DNA from: Plasmodium coatneyi
Lineage: Eukaryota > Apicomplexa > Aconoidasida > Haemosporida > Plasmodiidae
Length of the DNA: 64,000 nucleotides
Assembly (NCBI RefSeq): GCF_001680005.1
Contig: NC_033561.1
Location: forward strand, 186,001 to 250,000
Reading direction: 5' to 3'
The position numbers and the translations under genes are program-made. Below the pieces are notes generated by a model. That model did not search any database. It was not told where the DNA came from and was given only the letters and a program-made list of their open reading frames with translations. Position 1 is the stretch's first letter; every line of letters starts with the position of its first letter. Positions 46,371-58,222 of this stretch are shown one piece after another.

Positions 46371-47857
46371 CTACATACGATGGTATATTATATTTCTTTG
46401 CTGCTGTTGTGACCTCTGTCGTTGTTGTTGTGTACTTCCCGTCCTTGTGGAACGTAAAGCATATGGAGCAGAATATACTGTAGAATATTCGGATGGATCC
46501 ATTACACTTTCTGTTAAATCTGATTCTGTATACCCTGTAGAAGTAATATCCTTTGATTGTGGATCAAAATTTTGTTTAATGGACCTCCTTCTTCTTCTAT
46601 TGCTTCCACCGGATGAAAAGGTGTTCTGTATCCGTGAAGGTAAAATATTATACTGAAATGGGAAGGAAAGGGAAAAAGGGGATGGTGTAAATACATGTAT
46701 TACACACATATATATATAGTTATATATATGTATATATGTGTATACATATATGTACGTATATGTATGTGTATATGTATGTATGTATGTATGATAGTATGAT
46801 AGTATTCCCTCTTTATATATTATGGTGTATATATAAATGGTAGTTGTCCATTATAACTGTAATTGCAGTTGTACTTTGTACCTTATATAAAAAGAATAGG
46901 ATGGTAGGAATTCCTACTGTTGCCCCTAATGCAGAGGAGACGATAGTTCCCGTCGTGGTTGTGCCTGTAGAAGAGCCTTCAAGGGATTCTGCAGCGGCTA
47001 TTGATTCTTCCTTACATTCCATATTACATTTTGTTTCTAGGAGTTTCTTTTCTGTGTAACTCTCAAACATTTCTTTAAAATTGGAACAATCATCTTTGTC
47101 AGCATTCTCGTGGCACTTTTCATACACATTTCTATAGTCTGAAACAGTTTTTTTCAGGTGTCTTTGGCATGCACAAGTGCAAGGAGGATCAGCGTCATCA
47201 GATTGATCTGAGACATCCCTTATTTCCTCATAGTCCAAATAATATTCATATGCTGCTTTGAATTTGTAGAATGTGGCTTGGTCAATATTGTCTGTGCATA
47301 TAGGTCCATATGTATAAGTTGCTTCCGGAAAGTTTTGTTTCAGTGCTTGGTAAATTTTCTTCATAGTTCCTGGGAAGTCCGCCCTTCCGCTGTTATCACT
47401 CCATACTTTACTCCCTAACCAGAAATAAAGCAGATCATATACAGCACCGTTCACTTCCTTCTTCCCTCCTCTTTTCTGTGCTCCATTAATTATGCTACAC
47501 CAGGCATTCGCAATATTATGAGCATCCCCCTTAATATTTGGATAACTCCCTAATGCCTTGTCTAAGGCAGCCTTCACGGTATCCTTATTACAATCAATTT
47601 CACCCTGCAGGACTTCCCCCCCTTCTCCTTTCCCGAATTTTTCGTAATTCCTTCTTGAAGGTAACTCATTCACCTTGCACTGCTGCTCCGGATCCTGATA
47701 TTATAAATATAATTAATTGGTAAGGTGTATATATGTATGTATTTACCCTTTGCAATTTACTATACCACACAGGATATATTGCATTTATAATATTCACACA
47801 TATCCTTCTTCTAATATAAGGATGCTCGCTCAGAATTCCTTTTACTTCTGCTGTCAT
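46371..47857 (-). CDS. KIR: KIR-9: KIR variant antigen, 3 exons
   Basis: KIR of about 368 residues. Exons (minus): 47846-47857 (MTAE, donor GTAAAA), 46882-47694, 46371-46652, all phase 0. The domain exon begins DPEQQCKVNELPSRRNYEKF and contains WCSIINGAQKRGG, YDLLYFWLGSKVWSD, AAYEYYLDYEEIRD, CTCACQRHLKKT, and the membrane segment ALGATVGIPTILFFLYK. The tail starts YNILPSRIQN, is basic (SNRRRRRS), then Ser/Thr/Tyr and Gln-rich, ending NIIYHRM. Sister of KIR-6 by the WCSIINGAQ block. Intron 2 holds a TATG/TA microsatellite (46700-46800). Confidence 0.93.
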
Positions 47858-47859
47858 TG

Positions 47860-50800
47860 TTTATATGTGTGAATATATTTTCTTCTGTTGTATATGTATA
47901 ATAAGTTTATATGGAAATTTGTCTCCATTCCTACATTTATATAAAGGGAAGTAAATGCAAACATTGTGCCTGCTTGTTCTACAATGTTTAATGTGCAACT
48001 ATTAAAAATTTTAAATTCCTTCCCTATGCACACTCTTTTATTATTTTTTGAACAGTGCGTAAAATATTATATATACACCCATGGAATCATTATATATATT
48101 TAGTGGTTAAAAGAAAACTATATAAAGAAATATGTTACGGGTAGTGAAATTTTACAAAAAAAGGGAAGAAGTGGAGGCAGGAGGGACGGGGGCGTAAATT
48201 TTCTTCTGACGAAAGTTATTGAGCGTGTGTTATTAATTCATATTTTACTACGATTAAAGGTATTTTTAGAAATTGTTCACATACATATAGTGTACTCTAT
48301 GCATAGAGTAGCCCTTTCCTTTCCATGTTAAATGTGTACATTCTTAAATATGTAGTACGGGGAGCAAACAGTTATAAAATTAATTCAAAGAGATATAGTA
48401 CGAATGAATTGTGTTCATTGTAATTAGGAAGAAAAAAGAAAATCAACCTACTTCCTATAAGAATACATTTCATAGTATGCACCCATCCTTCCTTCCTTCT
48501 TTTTTGTCCTATGACTATGTTACAAATAACTCACTTCCTTAATATGGGTATCATATTACTTGAGCTATCGCCCATTCCTTCCCTTTCCCTTCCCTTAATC
48601 CTTTCCTTCCCTAGGCGGGAGGTTATAAATAATATAGAAGGACTAGTGAATTATGTATATGATGTAGGAGGATGAATGGAGTTCATATGTGTGGGTTCAT
48701 GGGAGTACTGGGAAGTGTAATATTATGGTCCCCCATGTAATTCTCCCTATTTCTGTTCATATAGGTAATTATAATTCTGTGCACAGTATTGTATGTAACC
48801 GCACTAATAGATCATTCCCGAGTTATTGATAAAAATAAGAGTTCGATGTACTAACTCCTCCCTTATGGGCTTAAAAGAGTGTTACTTCATTTCCCCATTA
48901 ATTCATTTGTTTCAGGAATTATTTTATCTGCTATATTTTCCCTGTTCATACATTCCCTGCTACAATATTGGAGACGCACTCTTATTAGTGTATGTTCGGT
49001 CCCTATTCCAGAGTGTGTAGCATTCTCTGAAGATCCGAATGTGCTCGTGGCCACATACAACTTATATATAATTCCTATATTCTCACATAAGAAATGGACA
49101 CTACTGCTTATTTCAATTTTTATAAATAATTGGACAGGACTAACCTAACCCTATGTACACATATGTACCGTTCATCTGTTTTAATGTAGGAGGGGGGGGG
49201 GGGGTTCGGGAGAGAAAGGAACTGTGATAATTTTATGGTGCGCGTGCGTGGATGTAGGTTACCATAATATTCCTTATAGAGTGCGTATAGTATTCTATAT
49301 GAGGGAGGTACTATGTACACATAGTATGAATCCCTTAAGGAATGTGTTCGTATGTATAGTTTGTGGAACATAGGGGAGCTGCACATTCCGCACTTATTAC
49401 AAGCCTAAGGGAACGTGTAGTACAGGTAGTATCTCCATAGACTACTTCTGCTGTTCTCACTTATTGTGTCTTAGAACGTACGCACTCTGTCAAATGGTAA
49501 GAAACCATGGATATAGATGCGTGTTCATTGAATGAATAACAAAGTGTCCCCCCCCTTCCTTCCCTCCCCTGCGCTATATGAGGAGGGAACGCTGTATCAT
49601 CCATGTGAGGCATGTGAGGTAGATAGCTCCTCTCCCCGTTCCCCATATAAAGGACCACGGGTCATCGTTGCCGGCACTATGCAACACATGGGGGAAACAT
49701 GAATTAGATCTATTATTAATATTCCAATGAAATTTCCCTGTAAACGGGAATATAACTGAATGGATCATAGGAAGGGTCCATTAATAAGAACTCCATGGGT
49801 TCCTCCTCCATTACAGCCTACTCAGGAATGGGGTCACCTTTTTCGTTACGTTAACGTGAAATATTTACAGGTGTGTTATTTCTTATTTGAACCGTAATAC
49901 TCATATTGGTTAAGTACACTGGGGCGAACATGTTGTCACTGCCGTCGGCGTGTACTCCTTAGGGGAAGGATGTATATTACTGTACGTGCACCGTCCACAC
50001 AGTTCAGGAAAATGGATCATCTATCACTCCTCATGGAGGCTTGTGAAAAGTATAGTGTCTCCGTACATTACAATAATATGGGCACAAAGGAATATTTTCC
50101 TTTACAGTAAGTGCCACAGAGAGGGCAGAAAAATATATATCTGTTAGTAGAATGTCCATACAGTGCAGAACTGTAAATTCCATACTTCCATTTATAACTT
50201 GTAAGCACATATTACAGGGAGGAGCTAAAATGAATATCAGAAATAATGAAAATGATAAAAGTGAAAAAATATCATAGTGATAATAGTGGTCAGAAATGGG
50301 CACACACACATACGCACACATACAGAGGGGCGGAAGGAGTAGTAGTTGTTCTACACACACAAATACACATACACAGAGGAGGGGGATAGTAGTAGTACTA
50401 TTATACACACATATACAGAGGAGAATGTTTTGCTCTATAACAGGTGCCATAAATAATGAAAATTACGAGAATGTCCACTTCCCCTCCTCCCGTCCTTCTC
50501 TTTTTTTTTTTTTTTATATGTACATATGTGTATGATTCACACCCAAACTACCATACATAGTGGAATGCTACAATTGTATGTGTTGTTGTGCTCTGTACTC
50601 ATCACATATGTGAACATACATTGTCCATGAAAAACATACATCATATTCATGAAGAAGGAACCATCATTCATGAAAAGGGGGAAGCATCATTTTTTGGTGG
50701 CATAATAATCCAAAAGGGAAAATATCGTATATGGAATAATTTACTCCTATACGCTAAGGGGAAGTTACTATCATGTATGACACAAATAATGTTATATATA

Positions 50801-51855
50801 TACACTGTACGGAAATTTATTATGGTTCTTCCTAACTCATTTATTCTACCCTTCCATTTGAATCGTATATGGCAACATGCGTGCTATAATGGGAGCACAG
50901 AATATAATTGTTGTGTATACATAGAATATATAATGGTTGTTGTCCCGCACATACATACACATATGTGTATGACCCCCCCTTCTGAGCTACTTGCATTTTT
51001 ATTTTAGAGTTCCTCATCATATATTGTAATAAATGAATTTACAAAGGAGAATTACAATATATAAATAATTAGTCATATATATAAGCTGAAATATTATGCA
51101 CAAAGCGTAAAATGCTGAACCAACCTCTAAACACCCTCCAGAACTTCTGAAACTTAAGCCGGAAAAGGGAAAAAAAGGAAAGCGCACCAATTTCTTAAAG
51201 CATAATATAATATAGATTAAAAGAGCAAGGGGATGGAAGGAATGGAATTCTTCTTTTTTTTTTTAGGTGTGTAGGGGGATAGTAATTATATTTAGCGTTA
51301 CGGTGTTTAGCTGTTCAGTGTTGAGGGTTTAGGGTTCAGGAAGTGCAGGGTACAGGAATATTCTTTCCTTCCTGCTTTTGCATTATTTATGAACATATAA
51401 GTGCAGGTACTACTACTATTATTATGGAGGCCAGGATGGTGACACACACCCCTCCTTATGAAACATTACATATATATATTATTCCCTTCCTTACAGACAT
51501 ATATATGTGTGTAAGGGGGGGGGCAAGGTTTCCACTTTTTTTGGGAATGTTTTACTGTCCTATATATATTTAAGGGTGAAAACAAAAAATATTATAAATA
51601 TTCCAAAGAAGGGACGTGGACATGGACACTTCCGCACGTGCACGTATTTCATATATATAAAAGGGTGGGGAGGAAGGGTTTTACCAAAATTTTAATGTTT
51701 CCCATCATAGAATAAAAATAGAAAGTGTGCCTACATGCGCAAAGACTACCGTGCATGATCGATATTGTGGCAACTTCAATATGAATTCATATTATGTACA
51801 TAGAATAATATACATAGAAATACACATAAATATACACATAAACAAAGGAAAGAAA
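47860..51855. other. 4-kb gene-free region
   Basis: No gene supported. Short ORFs reach about 139 codons but show no KIR, SICA or leader features. Contents: a TTCCCTTCCC tract (about 48580-48615), a G-run (49190-49204), three imperfect 50-nt copies of a unit with CACACATACAGAGG (about 50290-50425), a GGGTTTAGGGTTCAGG telomere-like remnant, and TA runs upstream of KIR-10. Confidence 0.5.
51324..51338 (+). repeat. Interstitial telomere-type repeat remnant
   Basis: GGGTTTAGGGTTCAG is two perfect units of the Plasmodium telomere heptamer GGGTT[TC]A plus one base; AGGGTACAGG a few bases on is a degenerate further unit. Interstitial telomere-like sequences are reported near variant genes in P. knowlesi. 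Confidence 0.7.
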
Positions 51856-51862
51856 ATGAACA

Positions 51863-53407
51863 ATGGCACCATTAGCACCACAACCACCATCAGCAACACA
51901 GGTTCGTTCTCTTATTTATAATTCATACGTACATACATACATATATATGTGTATATATTTATATAACTATATATACGGCACACACACAAAGTGTTCTGCA
52001 CCAAATAAGAAGTAGTACACAGGAACGTTCATGCAAACAGGGGAGTATACATATGTTTTATCAACTCCACTTGCAGGTGAAGGATCTGGAATATTTGCCT
52101 TCAGGGAGTGCGTACAGCAATTTCGACCTTCAGGACTCAATGCCCACTGAACATGCTGAAGTCAACACAATAAAGAATAATCTGCAGGAAGTACTGCAGA
52201 ATTATGCTGATACTGCTTCCTGTTCAAAAAAGATTGCCGCAGCATGGCATTATATAACCGCACTGATGGGCGAAAGCGATTCATCCTATGCAGATCGCTG
52301 TTATTACTTTTACTATTGGTTAGGAGATTTAATAATAAAAAATTTGACGCGGTCAGGTTCATTTCCACAGGTAATGGACGCTATTTATAATGTATTGGAG
52401 CAGTTATCTGGTACGAAGAAGTGTGAACCTATAAAAACTAGTACTACCAGCACCACATTCTTTTTATACCGAAAAGTAATATTCGACTATTTAAAAAGTC
52501 GTACTACTATAAGTTCGTACGCTCAGTCTGGAAGTTATACCTGTACGGAAGCATATTCTAAATATCTGCAGAAAGTTAAAGCTTATTATTCAGTGGTAGA
52601 AACAAATTGTAAAACCGAAAATTTTGATGATCCATGTTGTAAGTTACTCAGTGGAAAAGAACTACCCACTTCAGATGAACTATCACAATTAAAATGCCAA
52701 GTAGTGAAGGGACCACAAATTAAAGCACATGTAGGAGGTCAATTTCCTCTCCTTCCAGGAACAAATTTCCAAAGTGATGTTGCACCACAACATCATGGAG
52801 GTTCTGAATTCGGAGTTCCTCCTTCCGCAGCCACTCTAACAGGAACCGTCGCTGCTCCCATTACCCCAATTGTATCTACTGCAGTTGGCGCACTAGTAGC
52901 AGTTCCAGTGGTCAGTTTTTTTTTATATAAGGTACAAAGTACATTATTACAAATGGACAATTATAATGCAGCTATATATATGGACATACATATATACCTA
53001 CATGCTAAATATATACATATATATATGTATATGTACATATGATTCTATTTTCCTTCCTTCCTCTTTTCCCTTTACAATTCCTTCAGTATAATCTTTTACC
53101 TTCATGGTTTGGTAACTACTTCCCGAACACTACAAAAAGAAGAAAAAAGAAAAGATCCACCGTGGGACGTCACCACTTTGACGACACTTTAACAACAGAA
53201 ACTTCAACAACATATTCCACAGATGTTTCAACATTGACTTCCGAAGAAGATTTAACGGACAATTTTACCTTATATAATGAACGACCACCAAGGCGACCAC
53301 CACCACCAGCAAGGAGAACAAATAATAATAGACAACGGCAGCAACGACCACAACAACAGAGGCAACAAAGACAGAAGTCAAGTAATATAGGTTATCAAAA
53401 CATGTAA
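51863..53407 (+). CDS. KIR: KIR-10: KIR variant antigen, 3 exons
   Basis: KIR of about 404 residues. Exons: 51863-51901 (MAPLAPQPPSATQ, donor GTTCGT), 52077-52931, 53087-53407, all phase 0. An upstream ATG at 51856 is in the wrong phase for exon 2. The domain exon begins VKDLEYLPSGSAYSNFDL and contains WHYITALMGESDSSYADRC, YYFYYWLGDLI, spaced Cys, and the membrane segment ALVAVPVVSFFLYK. The tail starts YNLLPSWFGN, is basic (KRRKKKRS), carries STTYSTDVSTLTS, a Pro/Arg stretch and a Gln-rich stretch, and ends NIGYQNM. The WHYIT/WYYITELM block and YCYYFYYW pattern resemble KIR-13. It is plus strand and followed by a 3' flank resembling that of the SICAvar genes. Confidence 0.93.
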
Positions 53408-53569
53408 CATAACACTGAATGTAAAACGTCACATTGTGGAATGTAACACATCGGAATATAATGTTACAGCCCTTCCATTAGGAAATATAAATAACCACGC
53501 ACAGTTCATAAAATCCAAAAACAGGTTGATATTTCTTTTTTCCCTTCTTTTTCATTATTTTTTTTATTT

Positions 53570-53745
53570 TCCCTTTTTTGGTATTGTACGGAAGTGCTTA
53601 TGTTCATGTGTAATTAATGTATGTCAAAAAAAAATTTTTTCTTCCTTACTTTATTCTGACTTGTTTGGTAAAATTCTTTTTACTGGAGATGCAAAATATG
53701 TTCATTAAATTTTTTTTTAATAAATTTTTGTCTTTGCAATTTTTT
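53570..53745 (+). promoter_or_regulatory. SICAvar-like 3' module downstream of KIR-10
   Basis: Poly(T), GGTATTGTACGGAAGTGC, TTCATGTGTAATTAATG, TATTCTGACTTGTTTGG then TAAAATTC, and GTTCATTAAATTTTT. This is the same ordered set of blocks as after both SICAvar genes and, inverted, after KIR-13. Confidence 0.6.
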
Positions 53746-53804
53746 CTATCTTAATAACTTGTTTTTTCTCTTTCCTAATTATAATTATTCATGTTTGAAA
53801 ATTG

Positions 53805-54725
53805 CTTCCAAATTGTGCCCGAGGGTTCGCGCGCTGAAAGTGTAACGTTCGCGTAGTTGTAAAGTCACTAACCCGTAAAGCTGCTAAGAGGTACGACGAA
53901 CACAGTTAAAAATGTAAACTGTATAAAATGTGATCCGTTAAAATGTGAACACAGTTAAAATGAAAACTGTGTAAAAATGTGAACTGTAAAAAATGTGAAC
54001 TGTAAAAAATGTGAACAGACAGTTAAAATGAAAACTGTAAAACGGAAACTGTAAAATGGAAGCTGTAAAATGAAAAATGTCAAAATGTGAACACAGTTAA
54101 AAAGGAAAACTGTGTAAAGTGTGTGAACACAGTTAATATGAAAACTGTGTAAAATGACGAACACACCGTTAAAATGAAAACTGTAAAAAATGTGAACACA
54201 GTTAAAAATGAAAACTGTAAAACAAAAACTGTGTAAAATGTGAACACAGTTAAATGAAAAAACTGTAAAAATGTGAACACACAGTTAAAAATGTAAACTG
54301 TGTAAAGTGTGAACACAGTTAAATGATAACTGTGAAAAATGTGAACACAGTTAAAATGAAAACTGTAAAACGGAAACTGTAAATTGTGAAGTGTGTAAAA
54401 TGTGAACACAGTTAAAATGTGAAAACTGTTAAAAATGTGAACAGACAGTTTAAATGAAAACTGTGAAAAATGTGAACAGACAGTTTAAATGAAAACTGTG
54501 AAAAATGTGAACACCGTTAAAAATGTGCAACTGTGTAAAATGTGAACACAGTCAAAATGAAAACTGTGTAAAATCCGAGCAATAAATTAACAACCGCGTA
54601 GCAGAAAAGTGCGGAAAAGATTTCCGTCCTTGCCGTCGCTGCGGTGCGAAAAAAGTGCAACGTGCACCCGCAAGAGCACGCCCGAAATTACGCGGCGCAA
54701 AGTTACACTGAGTAAAATATTACAA
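53805..54725 (+). repeat. Hairpin-unit tandem array with GC-rich borders
   Basis: Left border 53805-53900 is GC-rich (GAGGGTTCGCGCGCTGAAAG). 53905-54575 is a tandem array of units around AACACAGTTAAAATGAAAAC then TGTGTAAAATGTG; most units contain the 8-nt arms ACACAGTT and AACTGTGT around an AAAATGAA loop. The right border 54580-54715 is again GC-rich (CCGTCCTTGCCGTCGCTGCG, CACCCGCAAGAGCACGCCCG). AGTGTAACGTTCGCG in the left border resembles the reverse complement of GCGCAAAGTTACACT in the right one. The ORFs on the minus strand (FTFYTVF repeats) come from the array. 54726-55286 is AT-rich without a gene. Confidence 0.75.
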
Positions 54726-55286
54726 AAAAAAAGAAAAATTATCAATTGATATTACAAAAAAAAAAAAAAAAAAAAAAAAAATGGAAGCATTAATGAAATA
54801 GTGACGATGCGAAAAAGAAAAAAATTAAAAATTAAACGCACAAAAAGAAACAAGATTGAAAAAAAAAAAAAAAAAAATTTGCTAATCAGAAATAGCTAAT
54901 GTACAAATTACGCCCCACCTAATTACGCAGAGTTTGATCACCTTCTTCGAAGATATTTCTTAGTCTTTTTCCTTATTGCTTCAATTTTTTTTTTCAATTC
55001 TTTTTCTTTTTCTTTTTTTCTTCCTTTTTTCTTTTTCTTCGTTACTTTAGAATTTTGTAATGCTCTTCTTTTATATTTCATACTTTTATCGCAGATAATT
55101 CACCCTAACATTGCAAGTCCTTGTATAGTTTGGGGGAAGGGATCATTATATGTGACCGTAACCCACATTTCCCCTTTTTTCTTCCATTAATTTTTATTCT
55201 TTCAGACATTGAGTTATAGCATATTTTCTGTGCTAATGTTCACTTAAAAAAAATGTACGTCCTTATAATGCTTGAGGAAGGGAATA

Positions 55287-55400
55287 TTATATATGTGTAT
55301 GACGATAATTTATATTTTTTGTCCGACGACCGCCTGCCCTATTATTATTTATTCTTCTGAAGTCTATAGAGAATATACTCTCTGTGGAATATTCTGTGGT
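55287..55400 (-). pseudogene. Relic of a second KIR tail end
   Basis: Minus-strand codons read SVTTEYSTESIFSIDFRR, then NNNRAGGRRTKNINYRHTHI and a stop. This has the EYST repeat and the NNNR...NINYRH end of a KIR tail. It lies directly downstream of the KIR-11 tail, as the 906-1000 relic lies downstream of KIR-1. No acceptor or domain exon of its own. Confidence 0.55.
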
Positions 55401-55470
55401 AACGGACTGTGGTAATGCTTTTAAAACACGTTTCAGGTTCGTGTAGTGCCTGATAGGGGGAAGGAACTTA

Positions 55471-56895
55471 TTACGTGCGATGATAACTGATATTTGCTCT
55501 TTGTTTGTTCCTATTATTAGCTCCTCCACTTCCGCTACGTGGTGGTGGTCTACCATTATATATGGTAGACAAATCTGTTGAATCTGCTACTGTTGAAACG
55601 TCGGTTGAATCATACGTTGATTCGTATGTTGAGGTGTCGTCTGATAAGGTGTTCAATTCATGATGGTGGATGATTGATCTTTTTTTTCTGTTTCTACGGT
55701 TACTGTGTCCAAAGGAGTCTTTTATAAAAGAAAAAGTAGAAGTATACTGAAATGGGGAAGGAAGGAATTGGTATATATATATACATGGGGGAACGCACTT
55801 CTTTTTATACTTATTATTATTAATATATAAAAAGAGATAATGCACGCAAAAAAATTATTACTATTTATGTCATTTTCACTATAATTATGTGATTATTACC
55901 TTATATAAGAAAAAACTGAACATTGGAATCCCTATTAATGTGGCAAGGGTACCAGATATGGTAGCAGGGATATTAGTGTTTGTAGTGGATGTTCCGTCCT
56001 CAATGGAGGATGTTGATTCTGCCCCTGCGGTGGAGGAATGTGTTCCGCTTTCGGGGTTCCCTGGTAGTAATTCTTCCCCTGGTTGGACATCCTGCTCCTC
56101 CTTAACTTGTGCAGTATCTCCTGCAGTTCGCAGTTTAGATTCGGATTTGGGCACTGAAGGACATCCTAATTGTAAGTTATCCTGCTTCTGGTACTGCGGA
56201 CACCACTCCCTAAAGTCCTCATACCCATTTTCATCCCCATCCGCTATACATTTCGTGCGCACAGTACTATAAACGCTTTGTACTCCCTGCAGATATTCGT
56301 GATATACTCCGTAACAGGGACCTCCTGTAGCCCTCAATTCATGTTCTACAAATGTTCTGTCCAATGTATAATCGAATAATTTTTTCAGTTTCTTAAAAAG
56401 TTCAGGGTCATTAGTAGGTCTTGCAGGTTTACACCCATATTTATCGTAATTACTCTCTATTTTCTCTTGATATTCACCTACAGCTTTTTGGAACCTCGCG
56501 TTTTCTAATTTTTCGGATAACATTTCACCAACCCAATAATAAAGGGAAAAACAGTAATCTGCCTTTGTATTTGTGGTGTCCTTATCTTTTTCCATTTTAG
56601 ATACATAACATAGGGCTTTTTCAATTCTACTCTTATCTCCCTCAATTTTATCATATGCCCTTAATTTCACGAGTACTTCCTCAATGTGCTTTTCACTATT
56701 GCAACTTCCTTGACCTTCCTTTAATTTATTATATATTTCCTTTGAAGGTAATTTAGCCAAACATGCATCTTCCCCCTACATATATGGAATTAATAATGGA
56801 ATATAAATGTATATTATATTACATTTTGCACATGTTCACACATTACGTGGAACATATTCAACCTGTACTTCCCTTCCATTTGCACTTACCGTCAT
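55471..56895 (-). CDS. KIR: KIR-11: KIR variant antigen, 3 exons
   Basis: KIR of about 385 residues. Exons (minus): 56890-56895 (MT, donor GTAAGT), 55900-56775, 55471-55746, all phase 0. The domain exon begins GEDACLAKLPSKEIYNKL and contains ALCYVSKMEKD, YCFSLYYWVGEMLSEKL, FKKLKKLFDYTLDR, a long Ser/Thr/Glu linker and the membrane segment TLATLIGIPMFSFFLYK. The tail starts YTSTFSFIKDSFG, is basic (NRRNRKKRS), has STYESTYDSTDVST and ends NISYHRT. The KKLFDY and GEMLSEKL blocks are shared with KIR-1. Confidence 0.92.
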
Positions 56896-56899
56896 TTTT

Positions 56900-58222
56900 C
56901 CCTTAATTTGGCGTTGATTCCCTATATTTTATGCTTAAACCTTCTCTGTACATAATACTTCTTTGTAAATTGTGTACTTATCTTCATATTTGCCCTTAGC
57001 CTATCCTACTAGTTCTGAAAAGTTATGCAATTATTCCTCAATTCCTCACACATCCCTATAACCACATTGCAGGGCTATGTATTAGGTTCATAATCATCTA
57101 TTTAAGTATTTATTCCTCTTCCTTTAAAAAATATAATCTCTGGCAAATCTTACTTATAGGGATGCATGTGTTATTTACATGTTATTCATATGTTATTTAT
57201 ATAGGAATTGTGTGTTATTTATATTTTTATTATATCTATAAAGTACATTAATTATTGAACACAACGGAAAAGGAAGGATGGTATGATGGTGATGATGGTA
57301 AGTTAGGAAAAAAGGAAGAACGCACATTGTGTTATATGTTGTGCGGCACACATTCCTTATTTATTACTTTTCCTTCCTTTTTATATTATTACACTCTGCG
57401 ATAGTTTGTGTATCATTATATTACACCTTCCTTACACTTATTTATTCGTTCTTTTTTAAAATATAATTCTTTCCCCCTTTCCTGATGTGAAAATTTTAAA
57501 ATTGCTTTATTTCGACCCTAGGGAAATATATTCCATACGCACATAAAATTACTACAGGAATTCCTTTATACAGGATATATATTTATTCTACACTGAGTAC
57601 TTTACCTTTTCCTTCTCACTAATGTACTTAACATCGTTTCCTATTGCATATGCACTTATAAGGGGGAAATGTATGAAGTGAATTTAACTTATTGTGTTCG
57701 ATGTTTGGTACTTGTAGAAATATATGTGTATATGTGCCCCCTTATACATGAACACCATGTAGGCACCCATTTCCGCTTGGTACACATTTCTCTGGTAATA
57801 ATAATCACCCCTCCCACCCCCTTCTCTTCTCTTCTTTTCTCTTTATCAGAGAATCCTTAATATAATTCATTGCAACACTTCCCTGTAGGCTGATATTGCC
57901 TAATATTTTCTTCCTCCCTTTGTGAATTACTCCAGAAGTTTGTTCCATTCCTTCCCCCTTTTTTTTTTCCATAAATCCTTTGCACTTATATTTCCCCTAA
58001 AAAACATTTTATCCAAGTCCCCCTTTTTTTATATGTTTATTCCTTCCATATTTTTATACATATGTGTAAAACTTCTTTCTGGAATTTCATGACTGTTATG
58101 GTCATTCAATCCATATTGGATGCAAATGGACAAAAATTTATTCCTTCCATGTGCACATTTCTTATGCCTGTTGTGATCATACAGTTAGAATGGTGGTTTA
58201 TTGCAGTCCTTAAGAAGAATCG
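56900..58222. other. Gene-free region
   Basis: AT- and pyrimidine-rich intergenic DNA with a short TTATTTACATGTTATTCATA type repeat (about 57170-57230). No ORF above 63 codons shows family features. Confidence 0.5.

Noticed and set aside
48879..49148. 89-codon ORF with hydrophobic stretches
   Set aside because: No splice partner, leader exon or family motif; hydrophobicity is expected from AT-rich DNA. Left unannotated.
54080..54409. 109-codon minus-strand ORF with FTFYTVF repeats
   Set aside because: Pure translation of the hairpin tandem array; no start context, splice sites or homologue.
53805..54715. tRNA, rRNA or centromere in the GC-rich/array segment
   Set aside because: No tRNA cloverleaf or conserved rRNA block could be traced, and Plasmodium centromeres are extremely AT-rich, unlike these borders.
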